Assembly: GCA_013152945.1 (NCBI GenBank)
Contig: JAADFL010000192.1
Span: 1 to 44,294, forward strand
Reading direction: 5' to 3'
Origin: Deltaproteobacteria bacterium
GTDB lineage: Bacteria > Myxococcota_A > JAADFL01
Length of the DNA stretch: 44,294 nucleotides
The notes under the pieces: generated by a model
Databases searched by the model: none
Told to the model about the DNA's origin: nothing
What the model saw: the letters and a program-made list of their open reading frames with translations, nothing else
In this document: positions 34,717 through 43,190 of the stretch, piece by piece
Numbering within the stretch: position 1 is the stretch's first letter
Layout of the letters: every line of letters begins with the position of its first letter
Made by a program: the position numbers and the translations under genes

Positions 34717-36141
34717 ATGCGGTTCTATTGTGTCCAATGTAAAAAGAGTTTTCAGCCGGATGACCTTACCGGCAATATGGGCGGCAATGGTTTGGTTTGC
34801 CCTGTATGCGGCGGTCCGCTTCAGGAGCTGAAGACCAGGGGACAACAAGCTTGGACCAGGCGTGATCGATACCTTACACCAACTGCGCCTGGAAAGGGCA
34901 AAGAGAAACCGGATAACAGAAAATCCAGCGATGCCGGACAAGCAGAGGGTCTAACAGATACGCTGATCGCCCCGGATGGCGCGACCATATACGACGAACC
35001 GACTGTTCCAGGTGCTGAGTCGAGGCTGGAGCCGGAGAAAAAAAACAGCATGTCCCGCGCTCCGGTTTCACAACCAAAGAAAATAGAATCCGGGCCTGCT
35101 TACGGGGATGATATCTTGTCCGCGCCTCCAAGGAGTCCGGACGGCCTGCCGGGTATAGTTCCCCCTACAGCTTTGGGTGGGCCTCAAAGGGACGCGCCCA
35201 GGTTCAGAAAAGACACTGGAACCGGTTTGAGCGATGTATTTTCTCCTGTAGGCGCGTTTGATCCCAAATCGGGAAAGATCATTGCAACAAGTGAAGTCGC
35301 CAAACCCGGGGAATCGCATGTTCCAATCGGCATGAAACCGGAAATCACGAAAGGCATCAAGGCCAGGAGTGCTGCTGAAGCATACGGCGGAGAAGACAAC
35401 ATGGACTCTCTTGGGAACATAGCCTTGCCGGGTGCGCCCGACATGGGTAGTCTCGAGCTGGACATGTCCAAGACCAAGCGTATTCCTGCCAGGAAAGTCG
35501 AAACTCCTGGAGTAAAGCCACATGCCAATGTTCCGGCAATACCGGTCTCGAGGGGGCAGCCTGTAATCATTCCCGGTTGGGCTAGAATTCTGGGGTTAAT
35601 CGTAGTGCTTGGTCTGACAGCGATCCTGGTGATTGAACTGACCGGACGCAATGATGACGAAGGAGAGTTCGTACAGGCTCCTGCCGTAGACCCGCTTGAA
35701 GAAATAGCTACGGAGATGGCGAGGGCAGACAAGCTTATTAGAGGCAATAACAAGAAATTTCGCGATCTTTCAAGTACGAGAAAAAAAAGGAATGTCAAGT
35801 CAAGGTCAATTTCCAGAGGCAAAACAAAAAAAAGGGCACGATCGAAATCCACGAGGCATAATTCCAGGGTATCTTCAAGGAATCGAAAGGCTGCCTTGAA
35901 ATTTTATTCAAGTGGCAACGAAAGCTTGAAAATGGGTAAATTGCAAGAAGCTATCAGGAACTACAAAGCCGCCTTGAAAGCAGATCCAGGCTTTTACTTT
36001 GCACACAGAGGGTTGGGAGCCGTTTATGCAACCTTGAATAGAAGACAAGATGCATTGGAACAGTACAGGCTGTATGTAAAAATGGCTCCAGCCTCCCGTG
36101 ATGTCGAAAGGGTGAAGATATTGCTGCAGCAAGCCAAGTAA
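34717..36141 (+). CDS. Zinc-ribbon / TM / TPR protein
   Basis: This 474-residue protein has an N-terminal MJ0042-type zinc ribbon with Cys5, Cys8, Cys28 and Cys31. The spacing is identical to that of the large TPR protein at 39534. A low-complexity Pro/Gly-rich stretch (about 45-280) leads to one TM helix (about 287-306), a very basic segment (KKRNVKSRSISRGKTKKRAR, about 350-385) and two or three TPR units (about 390-474). The ATG at 34717 is preferred because it places the ribbon at the terminus as in its paralogue. An ATG at 34696 would add seven residues. Such proteins are typical of myxobacterial motility and envelope complexes. A scaffold role is inferred. Confidence 0.8.
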   Translation: MRFYCVQCKKSFQPDDLTGNMGGNGLVCPVCGGPLQELKTRGQQAWTRRDRYLTPTAPGKGKEKPDNRKSSDAGQAEGLTDTLIAPDGATIYDEPTVPGAESRLEPEKKNSMSRAPVSQPKKIESGPAYGDDILSAPPRSPDGLPGIVPPTALGGPQRDAPRFRKDTGTGLSDVFSPVGAFDPKSGKIIATSEVAKPGESHVPIGMKPEITKGIKARSAAEAYGGEDNMDSLGNIALPGAPDMGSLELDMSKTKRIPARKVETPGVKPHANVPAIPVSRGQPVIIPGWARILGLIVVLGLTAILVIELTGRNDDEGEFVQAPAVDPLEEIATEMARADKLIRGNNKKFRDLSSTRKKRNVKSRSISRGKTKKRARSKSTRHNSRVSSRNRKAALKFYSSGNESLKMGKLQEAIRNYKAALKADPGFYFAHRGLGAVYATLNRRQDALEQYRLYVKMAPASRDVERVKILLQQAK

Positions 36142-36396
36142 GAAAGGCAGGCAGGCAATAAGACCAATGCATTCAATAATAAGGCGGTAAGGAATTTTCT
36201 TTTTACCGTACAACCGATCTCCGGGTGATAGCGGCAAAATGAATCTTATGCAGTAAAAATTTGGGTGTCTTCAGCTTGTCTTGCGTTTGGCAAAGTCAGA
36301 AGCGTCCAAGAAGTTTACTTTGATTAATAGAGTCAATGCCCATTGATTTTCCGCATCCCGTCGACCAAATAGATTAAAAATCAGGGGGCTTCCCAC

Positions 36397-36831
36397 TCAT
36401 TCGGTCTGAAAATGAAACAGGAAGTCGGTTTCCAACCGCGATCCATCCTCTGCTTTGATGAGCGATGATTTCATGGTAAGAACGTACTTGGTAGCAGGTG
36501 ATAGATCTTCGGTTGGTTGAACCTCGATAGTCTGCCATGCGGTTGCAGAACCAGCCGTGTCCGGAAAAACTACGGAAAGTGAAGGAACATTTGCAGCTCC
36601 TGCATCGACTGCTTCGATTGTAATGGCATTATTGGATTTTACGGAAGCCAGGGTTACCGCATTGTTGAAGCTGAACACCAGTGTGGGTTTCAAGCCGTCA
36701 ACGAATCCCCCATCGTTCACAGAGGTATTGGTTACAACCAGCGGCGACGGCAAGATGACTACCGGATCACCACAAGATACGAGAGCAAGGCCCATGGCCA
36801 AAAGAGAAATATCAAGCACGAGCCTTTTCAT
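36397..36831 (-). CDS. Small lipoprotein with bacterial Ig-like (Big_5) domain
   Basis: This 144-residue protein has a good lipobox (LALVSC, Cys20). The mature part is one Ig-like beta-sandwich of the Big_5 type (TNTSVNDGGFVDGLKPTLVF, then LSPATKYVLTM, ending FLFHFQTE). Such domains are usually adhesion or spacer modules. GGAGG lies 7 nt before the ATG, and the gene starts 22 nt after the beta-barrel gene. It is the last gene of a three-gene envelope operon. Confidence 0.82.
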   Translation of the reverse strand: MKRLVLDISLLAMGLALVSCGDPVVILPSPLVVTNTSVNDGGFVDGLKPTLVFSFNNAVTLASVKSNNAITIEAVDAGAANVPSLSVVFPDTAGSATAWQTIEVQPTEDLSPATKYVLTMKSSLIKAEDGSRLETDFLFHFQTE

Positions 36832-36853
36832 GTACTAACCTCCAAACTGCATC

Positions 36854-38260
36854 TCAAAAAGTGTAAAAATAACCAGCAGCAAAACTCAAACCACCAAGGT
36901 CGGTTTTTTTAACCAGGTCTCCAAGGTCAGTCTGTGCCCACGCCCATCTGATGTCTGCGAAGATCCTTCCTGCTCTGCCAAGTGATACTTCCAGACCTGT
37001 CTTAACATCTATTCCAAAAGCAGCGTGTACGCCACTGCTCGCACCAGGCTCGATACCGGAAAAATCCGCTTCTCCCAAGTACGCACCCAAACCGGCGGAA
37101 AGCAGGGGATGAACAATATAATCCTTTAATGGAATATATGTCAGAGCAAAGGTTATAGGCACTACCCATGTATCAATGCCGAAATCCACGGTCCTTGCCT
37201 TGCCGGTGGAATGAAAGGAATAGTATTCAACTCCGAGGCCGAAATAAAGACTCTCTGCAGCCCAGGGCAGGTTCCAATCTATTTTTCCACCAATGACATA
37301 TGTCGGATCTCCACCGATTCCATGGACCGGCAATATCAGTCCGACCCGTGGCCCCAGGGAAAGATTTCCCCATGAATGCCCATTAGCTGGAAGTTTCAAC
37401 TTTACTTCCGCTTTTTCTCGGATGCTTTTTTCAGGACCGCCTTTCGTGTCGGATTTCGGGGCGTCCGGTGGCTCGAACTCTCTGGCTTCAAGCACTTCTT
37501 CAGGATGTCTTCGGCCAACACTTTTTTCGCTCTTCGTTGTTGTACTCGTTTTTCGGAAGGCGGTACCGGTTACTTTGGACTCTATTGGCACTGTCTTTGT
37601 TTTCTGTTTTGGAGGCACCGCCACAAGAGGGGGAAGTTCGGGTACGGCTGGTGTATGTACGGGCTTCGATGTTTTGACCAATGATTTTGCTCTAATCGTA
37701 CTGCCGGCCTTTTGCTTCGTAATAGGTTTGAGCGGCGCCAGGGGAACGAGTGGAACCATTCCTTCCTCACCCTGACGGGATTCTTTCGTACTCGACATGT
37801 TATGGGATTGAAAAAGCAGGGTTCCACCTGCAACCCCGGATTTTAGAAGTTTTATTGAGAGGAGATGGGGACCTGGAGGAATTTTTAGTTTGGTTCTCCT
37901 GGGCAATGAGGGCTTTAAGCCGCGAAATTTATGGATTATGAATGCTTGATCTTTTTTGAGGTGAACTTTGAATCTCTTGATCGATTTACCGTCGATACTA
38001 ACCTGGAAGGTGCACCTTGCACGCTTTGCCTTTTTGGCCAGACATCGGACCTCCAAGGGGAGGAATATAGGGCCGATGACCTCTGCCCTGAATGTCTTTC
38101 CCTGTTTCAAGAGAAATAGGGACAAACCGTTATCTTTGGAAATTACCTTTGGGCTTCCAAGGATCTTGAGGTCCCGGGCATTTGCATCTGGTAAATCAGT
38201 AGTAAGCATCTGCAAGAAGGAAAGAAGGAAAAAAATAATTTTAATCCTATTCAAAGGCAT
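36854..38260 (-). CDS. Envelope protein with C-terminal outer-membrane beta-barrel
   Basis: This 468-residue protein has a signal peptide (IKIIFFLLSFLQML, probable cleavage after DANA). The N-terminal ~130 residues are basic and beta-rich. They are followed by a low-complexity linker rich in Pro, Lys, Ser and Thr (about 150-290), then a C-terminal barrel of about 175 residues (NLSLGPRVGLILPVHGIGGD..., GVEYYSF, YIPLKDYIVHPLLSAGLGAYLG) ending in ...GYFYTF. A terminal Phe is the usual outer-membrane assembly signal. The start is ATG 38260, with GTG 38266 possible. It begins a few nt after the PKD lipoprotein stop, so the two are co-translated. Function unknown. It could link cell surface and periplasm. 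Confidence 0.75.
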   Translation of the reverse strand: MPLNRIKIIFFLLSFLQMLTTDLPDANARDLKILGSPKVISKDNGLSLFLLKQGKTFRAEVIGPIFLPLEVRCLAKKAKRARCTFQVSIDGKSIKRFKVHLKKDQAFIIHKFRGLKPSLPRRTKLKIPPGPHLLSIKLLKSGVAGGTLLFQSHNMSSTKESRQGEEGMVPLVPLAPLKPITKQKAGSTIRAKSLVKTSKPVHTPAVPELPPLVAVPPKQKTKTVPIESKVTGTAFRKTSTTTKSEKSVGRRHPEEVLEAREFEPPDAPKSDTKGGPEKSIREKAEVKLKLPANGHSWGNLSLGPRVGLILPVHGIGGDPTYVIGGKIDWNLPWAAESLYFGLGVEYYSFHSTGKARTVDFGIDTWVVPITFALTYIPLKDYIVHPLLSAGLGAYLGEADFSGIEPGASSGVHAAFGIDVKTGLEVSLGRAGRIFADIRWAWAQTDLGDLVKKTDLGGLSFAAGYFYTF

Positions 38261-38266
38261 TGTCAC

Positions 38267-39223
38267 CTACCTAACCCGTACCGCAACCAAGTCGGGTGCA
38301 GAAACTTGTCCTGCAGATTTGACATAGAGGCCCCATACGTACAAGCCACTTTCCTTTGGAACAAATTCTACACGTTTCCCGACAAGAGTTTCAACCATGC
38401 TTTGTGGGCCAAGGGCCAAATTCCACTCAAAAGCATCGAGTTCATGCGTATCTCCACCTGCCCCCAAGCTGTTTGAGGCAGAGAGCACGACCCTGTCACC
38501 CTTGTCTGCAAGAATTGGATCTGCTTGTGCTGATGCCAATGGCGGGGCAATGTCAGGCTGTTCGTTCAAGACCTGAACCGAAACGAAATCAGGAGGTCCA
38601 ACCGTATCGGTATCGACCACTTGGGCGGCCAGAGTATAATAGCCGGTAACATCCGGAATGAAAGAGACGGAATTTCCTTTTCCCGTTATTTGCAAATCTG
38701 CCTGAACGATCTTGGACAGCAACGGCACATGATAGATATTCCAAAGAATGCGCGCACTGGATGTAATTCCGGCAACGATGCCTGCATTGAAAGATACAGG
38801 TGTACCTATAAGTGCCCATGTATTCGAAGAAGATTGGGCAATCGGAACGGTCTTGCCCTGTGTAACCGAATCTCCCACCACCACATTCACCTGATCCGGG
38901 ACCGAATCCATTGTGCCATCGTCTACCACCAAGTTGAAAATATATATTCCTTTTGTATCCAGTTCCAATTGCAATCTCGGACCTATGGCCAGCTTATCTA
39001 TATCGATGGGCTGACTCTCGGTCCCCGGGGAATGATGCAAACTCCAGTGAAAAGTAATTGCATCTCCGTCAGGATCGAAACTGGCCGATCCATCCAGCAA
39101 GGCAATTTCCCCGGGTGCAATCATCTGATCGAAGCCTGCAAATGCCACGGGCCGCCGGTTCGAATGTACTTCTTCGGAGCAACCATATACCATCAGAATC
39201 ATCATGGTGAAGATCAAGTTCAT
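38267..39223 (-). CDS. PKD-domain lipoprotein
   Basis: This 318-residue protein has a lipoprotein signal (MMILMVYGC, Cys15). A first PKD domain (about 23-115) has the hallmark RPVAFAGFDQ, LLDGSASFDPDGD and IYIFNLVVDDG. Two more PKD-like beta domains follow (about 120-215 and 220-318), each ending in a 'YxLAAxVVD' or 'YVWGLYVK' strand. ATG 39223 is preferred over 39304 because the latter would place 27 charged residues before the signal peptide. First gene of the three-gene minus-strand operon. PKD domains typically mediate protein or glycan binding at the surface. No enzyme motif is seen. Confidence 0.8.
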   Translation of the reverse strand: MNLIFTMMILMVYGCSEEVHSNRRPVAFAGFDQMIAPGEIALLDGSASFDPDGDAITFHWSLHHSPGTESQPIDIDKLAIGPRLQLELDTKGIYIFNLVVDDGTMDSVPDQVNVVVGDSVTQGKTVPIAQSSSNTWALIGTPVSFNAGIVAGITSSARILWNIYHVPLLSKIVQADLQITGKGNSVSFIPDVTGYYTLAAQVVDTDTVGPPDFVSVQVLNEQPDIAPPLASAQADPILADKGDRVVLSASNSLGAGGDTHELDAFEWNLALGPQSMVETLVGKRVEFVPKESGLYVWGLYVKSAGQVSAPDLVAVRVR

Positions 39224-39533
39224 TTTTCCGACACAAAACGCCGGAAAAAGGCTGTTGAACCCAATGGATACCAAAGCATGTTGTTTCTTTTTTTCCAAAA
39301 TCATTAGACCAAATGTACAGACCCTTCCATATAGATGTCAAGGCGAAGAACGCCGTTTTCATCTTTGATGGCCCATGAGCGCCAAAATATGGAGGGATAG
39401 CCATTCACTCGGTGTTGCTTTCCGGCTCTGTTGCCACATTGATGATTTTTTTATTTCACGATATTGCAGATTAGGTATTATACTTGGAGTTCAAGTTGAA
39501 CTTCTGACTGCGTTTACAGGATGGAGCTTAAAT
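39224..39533. other. Divergent promoter region between envelope operon and large TPR gene
   Basis: These 310 nt lie between the PKD lipoprotein start and the ATG of the ZnR-GYF-TPR protein. They hold upstream in-frame extensions of both genes but no convincing separate gene. Both promoters must lie here. No strong boxes or inverted repeats were recognised. Confidence 0.5.
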
Positions 39534-42500
39534 ATGAGGGTAGTCTGTGAACGATGTAATGCCCAATACACAATCGATGACAAGAGGGTGCCGGCAAGCG
39601 GCCTGAAAATCAAGTGCCCCAAGTGTATGCATACATTTGAAGTCAAGAGGGGACAGGAGTTCTCGACTCCGCCGCTACCCCCAAGTCCCAGCCAGGTGGA
39701 GACAGCGACTTTCTCCCCCCCTGTTCCGTCCGGTGGCCGTACGGAACCTGCCGGTGATGCCGCAGACGCTGCAAAGGCCGTCTCCCGGGCCGGCCCTCCC
39801 CCTGGTCCGGCCGACCTGGACCTAGACCTGGATCTTGATCTTCCAAGCCCTGAAAGCCTGGGTGGAAAGTCAATCCCCAAGAACAAGGATCAGGCGCAGG
39901 TACCGCCGAATATCAATGACTTCGATCTCGACATGCCGCCATCTGCCCAGGCTTCGACCCCGGGCGGGGATTCCTTACCCCAAGAAGGAGGCCAAGGGGT
40001 AGCTTTGAATACCGGGGATGTTGAGCCAGGGGCCGGTGAACCTCCATCCTTCCCGGGTAAACCCAATGACACAGAGGGCGTGAACCAAGCCTTTGCAGAT
40101 GTCTTCGATGAAGCTATGGGCAAGTCAGGTGAGTTATTGCGACCTGATATCGAACCGGGAGGTAGCCAGCAGGGTCAGCAAGAGACTGCTTTGCCTGACC
40201 AGTCAAAGAGCACGCAGAAAAGTGGTGATGTAAACCTCTTCGACAATCAGGATGCAGGGGTCGACTTCGATGATTTTCTCAGTGATATGGATGCAGGCAT
40301 GGAGGTCATCGATTATGATAAGGACCAGGGGCAGGAAACCCATTACTGGATCCGGAGGGATGGAGATAAAATCTTCGGGCCATACTCTGCTGATGCTGTA
40401 AAGCGGATGATAATGGAGCAAAAGCTCAAGGGTAATGAAGAGGTCTCGGTCGATGAAGTCAATTGGGTGCCGCTTGGAAGCGATTCCGAGTTCGCCCCGG
40501 TGCTTCTCGAGATGGTTCGTAAGGGTGCCGGGGAGGTGCTAAAGGAAAAAGAGTCGGGCAAAGAAAAGAAAAAGAAAGATAGGAAAAAAAAGAAGAAGAA
40601 AGTCGTCAGCGCCAAACGCAAGTCTATTCTCGGAAAGGTAATCGCCGCCTGTATAGCCCTCTTGGTGGTGTCCGGAGTTTTATATGTAGTCTTGTTCACC
40701 GACTTGATAAAAATCGGCGGTTCCAATCAGAACCAGTTGGAATTCGAAAAACAATTAAAATCGGCTCATGCCGATATAACTTCCAGAACCGCCGATTCGA
40801 TTGAATCCGCCATAAGGCGCCTAGAAAACCTCAAGGGAAAGGTTGATGAGGATCTGGCTTTAAAGGCAAAGAGCCTCGAATTGATGGCCTTGGCCGAAAA
40901 GATGCTGGCTGGTATCGATGTGAAAAAAAGCACGAAAGCTGCAAAGAAAATCTTTGATGATCTCACTTCGGCCGAGCCGAACTTTCCTTTGTTTTTCAAA
41001 GCACAGGGCCTATACCTGGGAGCCTTGGGGAAATATCAGGATTCCAGGCAGGCCTTTGAAATGGCAATAAGCAGAAATGATAAAGATATAGAAGCATATA
41101 CGCTGAAGGCCAGATTGTTCTTGAGAGCGGGCGACAAGGAACGGGCATCCGAGGCCTTGGCCAATGCATACAAGATGGCACCCAAGCATCCTGAAATATT
41201 GAGTTTGATGGGAGATCTCGCGAGGTTGAACGGTAAACCAAAGGATGCCTTGAAAAGATATCATGATGCCCTTTTGAACGATCCCAACCACATACCATCA
41301 CTGCTTGGAATAGGTGAGATCTATTATGAGCAGGGACATTATGAAGATGCCTTGAAAATACTGGAGAGGATTACCGGTCCTTTGAAAAGAAAGGCGCTGA
41401 CATTGACCTTGGCAAAAGCCCTGGATTTGGCAGGTACGATATACACTCGTGACCGCCAATATGAAAAGGCGGTCACGGCACTTAAAGAGGCAGTAAAACT
41501 GGTCAAAGACAATATCAACTACCATCTCGATTACGGCGAGATTCTCCTCAAGACGAATCAGAGCAAGACGGCCGCTGACCAATTCAAGAAGGCAGAGGTC
41601 ATGGATCCCAAGAATGTGACCGCCACAATAGGCGTAGCACGGAGTTTGCTTCAAGCCGGAGATGCAGTGCAGGCCAACTTGAAACTCAACGATGCCAAGA
41701 GTTTTGCCGATAATAACGCCAAATTGCATTACTGGTTAGGTAAGACATCGGAGGCATTGGTCCAGGATGACAAGGCAATATTGTCATACAAGAGGGCGAT
41801 AGAATTAGACCCACATTACCTGGATCCATATGTTGCATTGGCGAGGTTGTATCTGAAACGTGAAGAGGGCCAACAGGCCCGTGACACCCTTGAGAACGTA
41901 AAGTCTTTTGCAAAGAATTCTCCCGAAGCATACAACAGCTTCGGAGAGGTCTATGCCTGGGAGAAGAACAATGACAAGGCGGAGATGTCTTTCAGAAAAG
42001 CCTTATCCATAGATCCTGATTTCATGGATGCGAGATTGAACCTCGCGAATGTCTTACGTGACACCAACAGGTTTGAAGAAGCAGAGAAAGAATACCGGGA
42101 AGTGTTTGCAAGGGATTCCAGGTCAGGAGTGGCTCATTACCATTTCGGTATTTCGTTACAGCTCCAGAAGAATTATTCCGGGGCCATAAACGAATACAAG
42201 TTGGCCTTGAAGCTTGGTTTCAAAAATACTCAATCCCTTGCAGCTCTCGGATCGGCATACTACCTGAAAGGGGATCTTGCCGAGGCTGAAAAAATTCTGC
42301 TTTCCGCCCTGGATTTAGACAGCAAGAATGTGAAAGCTCACTTTTTCCTTGGGCGTGTTTACCTGGATCATAAGGACATGGACAAGGCAATTTATCATTT
42401 CAGAGAGGCTCTTGCATGGGATCCAAAAGACTGCAATGCTCACTTTTGGTTGGGTGTTTCCTGGGAAAGGAAAGATTCGCCACGGGATGCAATCGACCAT

Positions 42501-42998
42501 TTCGAGGAGGCCATAAGGCTGTGCCCTTCAAAAATCGAGGCATACCTTCACTTGGGTTCGGTGTTCCGAAGTGAAAATGCCATTTCGCAAGCAATAAAAA
42601 ATTATCGTTATGCCCTGCGTATAGACCCTTCAAGGGCGGATATTTTGGTCCAAATAGGTCATTCATACGAGATGCTTGATGACCTTAAAAGTGCTGTCAA
42701 ATTCTACAAGAAGGCTTTAAAACTCCATCCCGAGGAATGTTCCGCCTGGAAATCAATGGCCAAGGTCTTTGTAACCTCTGAAAAGGCAAAAGATGCCATC
42801 AAGGCTTTTTCCAAGGCGATAACCTACTGCCCTGATGATGCTGAACCTTACAGGTTCCTGGGTTACCTTTACAAGGATATGAACAAGTTGAAAAAAGCGA
42901 AAATGCTGTTCGAGAAATACATAAAGTTGGCCCCCAATGCAGAAGATTTGGGACAGATCAAGGATGAGATCGAGTATTTGAAACAGGATATCAAGTGA
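39534..42998 (+). CDS. Large zinc-ribbon / GYF / TM / TPR-array protein (GltI/GltJ-like)
   Basis: This 1154-residue protein has five zones. An MJ0042 zinc ribbon comes first (Cys5, Cys8, Cys28, Cys31). An acidic, Pro/Gly-rich region follows (about 40-265). A GYF_2 domain lies at about 270-327 (YWIRRDGDKIFGPYSADAV). A Lys-rich block (about 338-366) precedes one TM helix (about 370-390). Some 18-20 TPR units then run to the C-terminus. The basic block before the TM helix predicts cytoplasmic ribbon and GYF and periplasmic TPRs. Ribbon plus GYF plus TM is the plan of the M. xanthus gliding protein GltJ (AgmX), while long TPR arrays recall GltI (AgmK). The ATG at 39534 has GGAG 7 nt upstream. The gene is probably monocistronic. 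Confidence 0.85.
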   Translation: MRVVCERCNAQYTIDDKRVPASGLKIKCPKCMHTFEVKRGQEFSTPPLPPSPSQVETATFSPPVPSGGRTEPAGDAADAAKAVSRAGPPPGPADLDLDLDLDLPSPESLGGKSIPKNKDQAQVPPNINDFDLDMPPSAQASTPGGDSLPQEGGQGVALNTGDVEPGAGEPPSFPGKPNDTEGVNQAFADVFDEAMGKSGELLRPDIEPGGSQQGQQETALPDQSKSTQKSGDVNLFDNQDAGVDFDDFLSDMDAGMEVIDYDKDQGQETHYWIRRDGDKIFGPYSADAVKRMIMEQKLKGNEEVSVDEVNWVPLGSDSEFAPVLLEMVRKGAGEVLKEKESGKEKKKKDRKKKKKKVVSAKRKSILGKVIAACIALLVVSGVLYVVLFTDLIKIGGSNQNQLEFEKQLKSAHADITSRTADSIESAIRRLENLKGKVDEDLALKAKSLELMALAEKMLAGIDVKKSTKAAKKIFDDLTSAEPNFPLFFKAQGLYLGALGKYQDSRQAFEMAISRNDKDIEAYTLKARLFLRAGDKERASEALANAYKMAPKHPEILSLMGDLARLNGKPKDALKRYHDALLNDPNHIPSLLGIGEIYYEQGHYEDALKILERITGPLKRKALTLTLAKALDLAGTIYTRDRQYEKAVTALKEAVKLVKDNINYHLDYGEILLKTNQSKTAADQFKKAEVMDPKNVTATIGVARSLLQAGDAVQANLKLNDAKSFADNNAKLHYWLGKTSEALVQDDKAILSYKRAIELDPHYLDPYVALARLYLKREEGQQARDTLENVKSFAKNSPEAYNSFGEVYAWEKNNDKAEMSFRKALSIDPDFMDARLNLANVLRDTNRFEEAEKEYREVFARDSRSGVAHYHFGISLQLQKNYSGAINEYKLALKLGFKNTQSLAALGSAYYLKGDLAEAEKILLSALDLDSKNVKAHFFLGRVYLDHKDMDKAIYHFREALAWDPKDCNAHFWLGVSWERKDSPRDAIDHFEEAIRLCPSKIEAYLHLGSVFRSENAISQAIKNYRYALRIDPSRADILVQIGHSYEMLDDLKSAVKFYKKALKLHPEECSAWKSMAKVFVTSEKAKDAIKAFSKAITYCPDDAEPYRFLGYLYKDMNKLKKAKMLFEKYIKLAPNAEDLGQIKDEIEYLKQDIK

Positions 42999-43190
42999 TT
43001 TAAGCATTGGAGAACCAAAAACAATCAGGTGGCTCCAAGCTGTACGGGCAACCAACACATACCAATTATATTTTTTCACACACGGATGGCCACGTGCACG
43101 CAAAGATCTAGCTGATCTGGACGTAGCATGAGAATCAGCAGGAGCCGCGCCCCGGCTGGTTACAGGATCCGCCCCGCCTGCCTCTGTTGC

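Noticed and set aside
36185-36209. CGGTAA...TTACCG hairpin between convergent genes
   Set aside because: A 6-bp stem with a large U-rich loop. It could be a weak bidirectional terminator, but the inner part needs several G-U pairs, so it is not listed.
43097-43125. Dyad GATC-TAGCT-GATC after the TPR gene
   Set aside because: Short arms and no T-tract, so it is not convincing as a terminator or operator.
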